In this document: positions 20,626 through 23,321 of the stretch, piece after piece
Numbering within the stretch: the stretch's first letter is position 1
Layout of the letters: each line of letters begins with the position of its first letter
Source of the DNA: Veillonellaceae bacterium
Lineage (GTDB): Bacteria; Bacillota; Negativicutes; Veillonellales; Veillonellaceae
DNA: 23,321 nucleotides
Assembly: GCA_900765165.1 (NCBI GenBank)
Contig: CAAFQR010000074.1
Coordinates: 1 to 23,321, forward strand
Reading direction: 5' to 3'
Notes under the pieces: generated by a model
Databases searched by the model: none
What the model saw: the letters and a program-made list of their open reading frames with translations, nothing else
Told to the model about the DNA's origin: nothing
Position numbers and translations under genes: made by a program

Positions 20626-23321
20626 ATGTTCAAACCTGAGCAGGTAGGTAAACGAACTCGTTATACCTATGCCAAAATTGACGAAGTTCTGGAAATGCCA
20701 CATTTGCTTGACGTACAACGCAAGTCTTATGAATGGTTTTTGGAGAGCGGTTTACAAAATATTTTTGACGATATTTCTCCTATTAAAGACAATTCAGGTA
20801 ACTTAGTACTTTCTTTCGAAGGATTCAGCTTGGGAGAACCCAAGTATGATATTAACGAATGCAAAAACCGTGACGCTACGTATGCAGCGCCGTTGCGCGT
20901 TAATATTCGCTTAGTGAACAACGATCCGGAAAATCCGGACATCAAGGAACAGGAAGTGTTCATGGGCGACTTCCCGTTGATGACCGAAACCGGTACGTTC
21001 ATTATCAACGGTGCGGAACGTGTTATCGTATCCCAGTTGGTTCGTTCTCCTGGCGTTTACTACACTAAGGAAATCGATACCATGGGTAACCGCTTGTACG
21101 GTTCTACGGTAATCCCGAACCGCGGTGCTTGGATCGAATTGGAAACGGACGCTAACGAAGTAGTAGCTGTTCGTATCGACCGTAACCGTAAATTGCCGGC
21201 TACCGTTTTGGTACGTGCTCTTGGTTGGAGCACCAATGAATCCATTTTGGAATTGTTCTGGAATGGCCAGGTTGACGAAGCTGGTAACCGCGTATACGAC
21301 GAACGCTTGATTCGCACGTTGGAAAAAGATACTACCGAATCCACTGAAGAAGCTTTGGTAGAAATTTACAAGAAATTGCGTCCTGGCGAACCGCCGACCG
21401 TAGAAAGCGCTCGGAACTTGTTTGACAACCTGTTCTTCGACCCGCGCCGTTACGACTTGGCTCGCGTAGGTCGTTATAAATTAAATAAAAAATTAGGCTG
21501 GCGTCAGCGTTTGTTCGGTCACACCTTGGCGGAACCGATTGTAAACACTGAAACTGGTGAAATCATCCTCGATGCCGGCACGTACATCAACGAAGAACAG
21601 CTTGATGTAGTTGCTGAAAGCGGCGTATTCAATGGAGAAGGCTTCGCTGAGTTCTATGTAGAAAATCCGGAAGGCACGAACTCCAAGGTTATCTGCAATA
21701 ACTCCAACTTGCCGTTCGAACATCGCACCGTTACCCGCGAAGACATGATTGCTAACATTAGCTACATGTTGAACTTGATGGATGGTTGCGGTCACGTGGA
21801 CGATATCGACCATTTGGGTAACCGTCGTCTTCGTTGCGTAGGCGAATTGTTGCAGAACCAGTTCCGCATCGGTTTGACTCGTATGGAACGTGTTGTTAAA
21901 GAACGCATGACCATTCAGGATAATTCCGTAGTAACGCCGCAGGCTTTGATTAACATCCGCCCGGTTGTTGCTGCTATTAAAGAATTCTTTGGTTCCTCTC
22001 AGTTGTCCCAGTTCATGGACCAGACGAACCCGCTTGGCGAATTGACGCATAAACGTCGTTTGTCTGCCTTGGGCCCTGGCGGTTTGTCTCGTGAACGCGC
22101 TGGTTTCGAAGTTCGTGACGTACATCATTCTCACTATGGTCGTATGTGTCCGATTGAAACGCCTGAAGGTCCTAACATCGGTTTGATTTCTTCGTTATCC
22201 AACTTCGCAAAGGTTAACGAATTCGGCTTCATCGAAGCACCGTACCGTAAGGTTGAAAAAATCTACGGCACTGGCGAAGATGCTGACAAAATCGTACGTG
22301 TTCAGGTATCTGACCAGGTTGTGTACATGACTGCCGACGAAGAAGAAGGCATGACCATCGCACAGGCAAACTCCAAATTGGACGCTAACAACTGCTTCGC
22401 AGACAGCCACATCGCTTGTCGTCGTGGCCACGAAGTCTTGGAAGTTACCCCGGAAAAGGTTGACTACATGGACGTTAGCCCGAAGGAAGTTGTGTCCATA
22501 GGTACTGCTATGATTCCGTTTCTCGAAAACGATGACGCGAACCGTGCTTTGATGGGTGCGAACATGCAGCGTCAGGCTGTGCCGTTGCTTCGTGCACAGG
22601 CTCCGCTCGTTGGTACCGGTATGGAATATAAAGCAGCTTGTGACTCCGGCGTGTGCGTATTGGCTAAGGAAGCCGGTACGGTAACTCGTTGCTGGGGTAA
22701 CGAAATTCACGTTATGCGCGACAATGGCCGTGTTGACGTGTACAAGCTCAACAAATTCTTGCGTTCCAACCAATCTACCTGCTTCAACCAGAAACCAATC
22801 GTATTCCGCGGTGACAAGGTTGTAAAAGGTCAGGTATTAGCTGACGGTCCGGCAACGGATGGCGGCGAATTGGCGTTAGGCTTCAACGTACTCGTTGCGT
22901 TCATGCCGTGGGAAGGCTACAACTACGAAGATGCTATCTTGCTTAGTGAAGAGCTTTGCAAGGAAGATATTTATACGTCCATTCATATTGAAGAATACGA
23001 ATGTGATGCGCGCGACACCAAGTTAGGTGCTGAAGAAATTACGCGCGAATTGCCGAACACCGGCGATGACAACCTCCGCAACCTCGATGAAGATGGTATC
23101 ATCTGCATCGGTGCTGAAGTTCATCCTGGCGATATTTTGGTCGGCAAAGTTACGCCGAAGGGCGAAACTGAACTTACGCCGGAAGAACGTTTGCTCCGCG
23201 CTATCTTTGGTGACAAAGAACGCGAAGTACGCGATACGTCCTTGCGCGTGCCGCACGGCGAATCCGGTAAAATCGTTGACGTTAAGGTGTTCACTCGTGA
23301 AAACGGTGATGAATTACAGCC
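20626..23321 (+). CDS. rpoB: DNA-directed RNA polymerase beta subunit (3' partial)
   Basis: Open from the ATG at 20626 (GAGGGGTG at 20609-20616) to the window edge, 898 codons of an expected 1,200 or more. Clear beta-subunit regions: GDFPLMTETGTFIINGAERV, VSQLVRSPGVYY, and the rifampicin cluster from FFGSSQLSQFMDQ to RRLSALGPGG (about residues 454-485). The cluster is followed by HYGRMCPIETPEGPNIGL, NYEDAILLSEEL and VGKVTPKGETELTPEERLLR. The rifampicin-site residues corresponding to E. coli Asp516, His526 and Ser531 are Asp465, His475 and Ser480, all unchanged, so this segment carries no classic resistance change. Catalytic core of transcription; rpoC is expected downstream, outside the window. 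Confidence 0.98.
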   Translation, partial: MFKPEQVGKRTRYTYAKIDEVLEMPHLLDVQRKSYEWFLESGLQNIFDDISPIKDNSGNLVLSFEGFSLGEPKYDINECKNRDATYAAPLRVNIRLVNNDPENPDIKEQEVFMGDFPLMTETGTFIINGAERVIVSQLVRSPGVYYTKEIDTMGNRLYGSTVIPNRGAWIELETDANEVVAVRIDRNRKLPATVLVRALGWSTNESILELFWNGQVDEAGNRVYDERLIRTLEKDTTESTEEALVEIYKKLRPGEPPTVESARNLFDNLFFDPRRYDLARVGRYKLNKKLGWRQRLFGHTLAEPIVNTETGEIILDAGTYINEEQLDVVAESGVFNGEGFAEFYVENPEGTNSKVICNNSNLPFEHRTVTREDMIANISYMLNLMDGCGHVDDIDHLGNRRLRCVGELLQNQFRIGLTRMERVVKERMTIQDNSVVTPQALINIRPVVAAIKEFFGSSQLSQFMDQTNPLGELTHKRRLSALGPGGLSRERAGFEVRDVHHSHYGRMCPIETPEGPNIGLISSLSNFAKVNEFGFIEAPYRKVEKIYGTGEDADKIVRVQVSDQVVYMTADEEEGMTIAQANSKLDANNCFADSHIACRRGHEVLEVTPEKVDYMDVSPKEVVSIGTAMIPFLENDDANRALMGANMQRQAVPLLRAQAPLVGTGMEYKAACDSGVCVLAKEAGTVTRCWGNEIHVMRDNGRVDVYKLNKFLRSNQSTCFNQKPIVFRGDKVVKGQVLADGPATDGGELALGFNVLVAFMPWEGYNYEDAILLSEELCKEDIYTSIHIEEYECDARDTKLGAEEITRELPNTGDDNLRNLDEDGIICIGAEVHPGDILVGKVTPKGETELTPEERLLRAIFGDKEREVRDTSLRVPHGESGKIVDVKVFTRENGDELQ

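Noticed and set aside
22000..22070. Possible rifampicin-resistance changes in rpoB
   Set aside because: Asp, His and Ser at the main resistance positions are the wild-type residues.
21493..22773. Two long minus-strand frames inside rpoB
   Set aside because: Antisense shadows of a strongly conserved rpoB coding region.

Overview
The window looks like chromosome of an anaerobic, moderate-GC, diderm-type Firmicute. My best guess is the Negativicutes (Veillonella/Dialister/Megasphaera-like). This is inferred from the gene content (hybrid-cluster protein, two-subunit iron-sulfur serine dehydratase, aspartase), the Firmicutes-type ribosomal leader RNAs and strong AGGAGG-type ribosome binding sites. 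I cannot prove the genus. No insertion sequence, phage gene or CRISPR array is visible.

Left part (1-6849): a tight co-directional gene set. It starts with a processive family-2 glycosyltransferase cut by the window edge, with hyaluronan-synthase/NodC-like motifs. Next come a membrane-anchored NodB-like deacetylase homologue with altered catalytic residues, a GH18-like lipoprotein, a c-di-GMP phosphodiesterase (dead GGDEF, intact EAL) and a diguanylate cyclase (intact GGDEF). I read it as a synthase-dependent exopolysaccharide module carrying its own c-di-GMP enzymes. It is the best candidate for an undescribed system here.

Middle (6850-13526): a three-tRNA cluster (Asn, Glu, Val) with a near-consensus promoter and a terminator. 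It is followed by an unrecognised single-pass membrane protein with a long Ala/Thr/Pro-rich linker. A bidirectional terminator separates this from a divergent pair: a Crp/Fnr-family regulator (minus strand) and the hybrid-cluster protein gene hcp, with inverted repeats between them. Next is the serine dehydratase operon sdaAB-sdaAA.

Right part (13527-23321): a protein with five tandem helix-turn-helix units, then the translation/transcription cluster rpmG-secE-nusG-rplK-rplA-rplJ-rplL. This cluster carries two L1-binding-site-like RNA structures (before rplK and before rplA) and an L10 leader with an attenuator terminator (before rplJ). An aspartase gene with its own promoter and terminator sits between rplL and rpoB, where the two are usually adjacent. 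rpoB has its own promoter and a terminator-like hairpin in its leader, and it runs off the right edge.

Metabolically, serine dehydratase (serine to pyruvate) and aspartase (aspartate to fumarate) fit amino-acid fermentation with fumarate reduction. Hcp and its regulator fit nitrosative-stress defence in an anaerobe.
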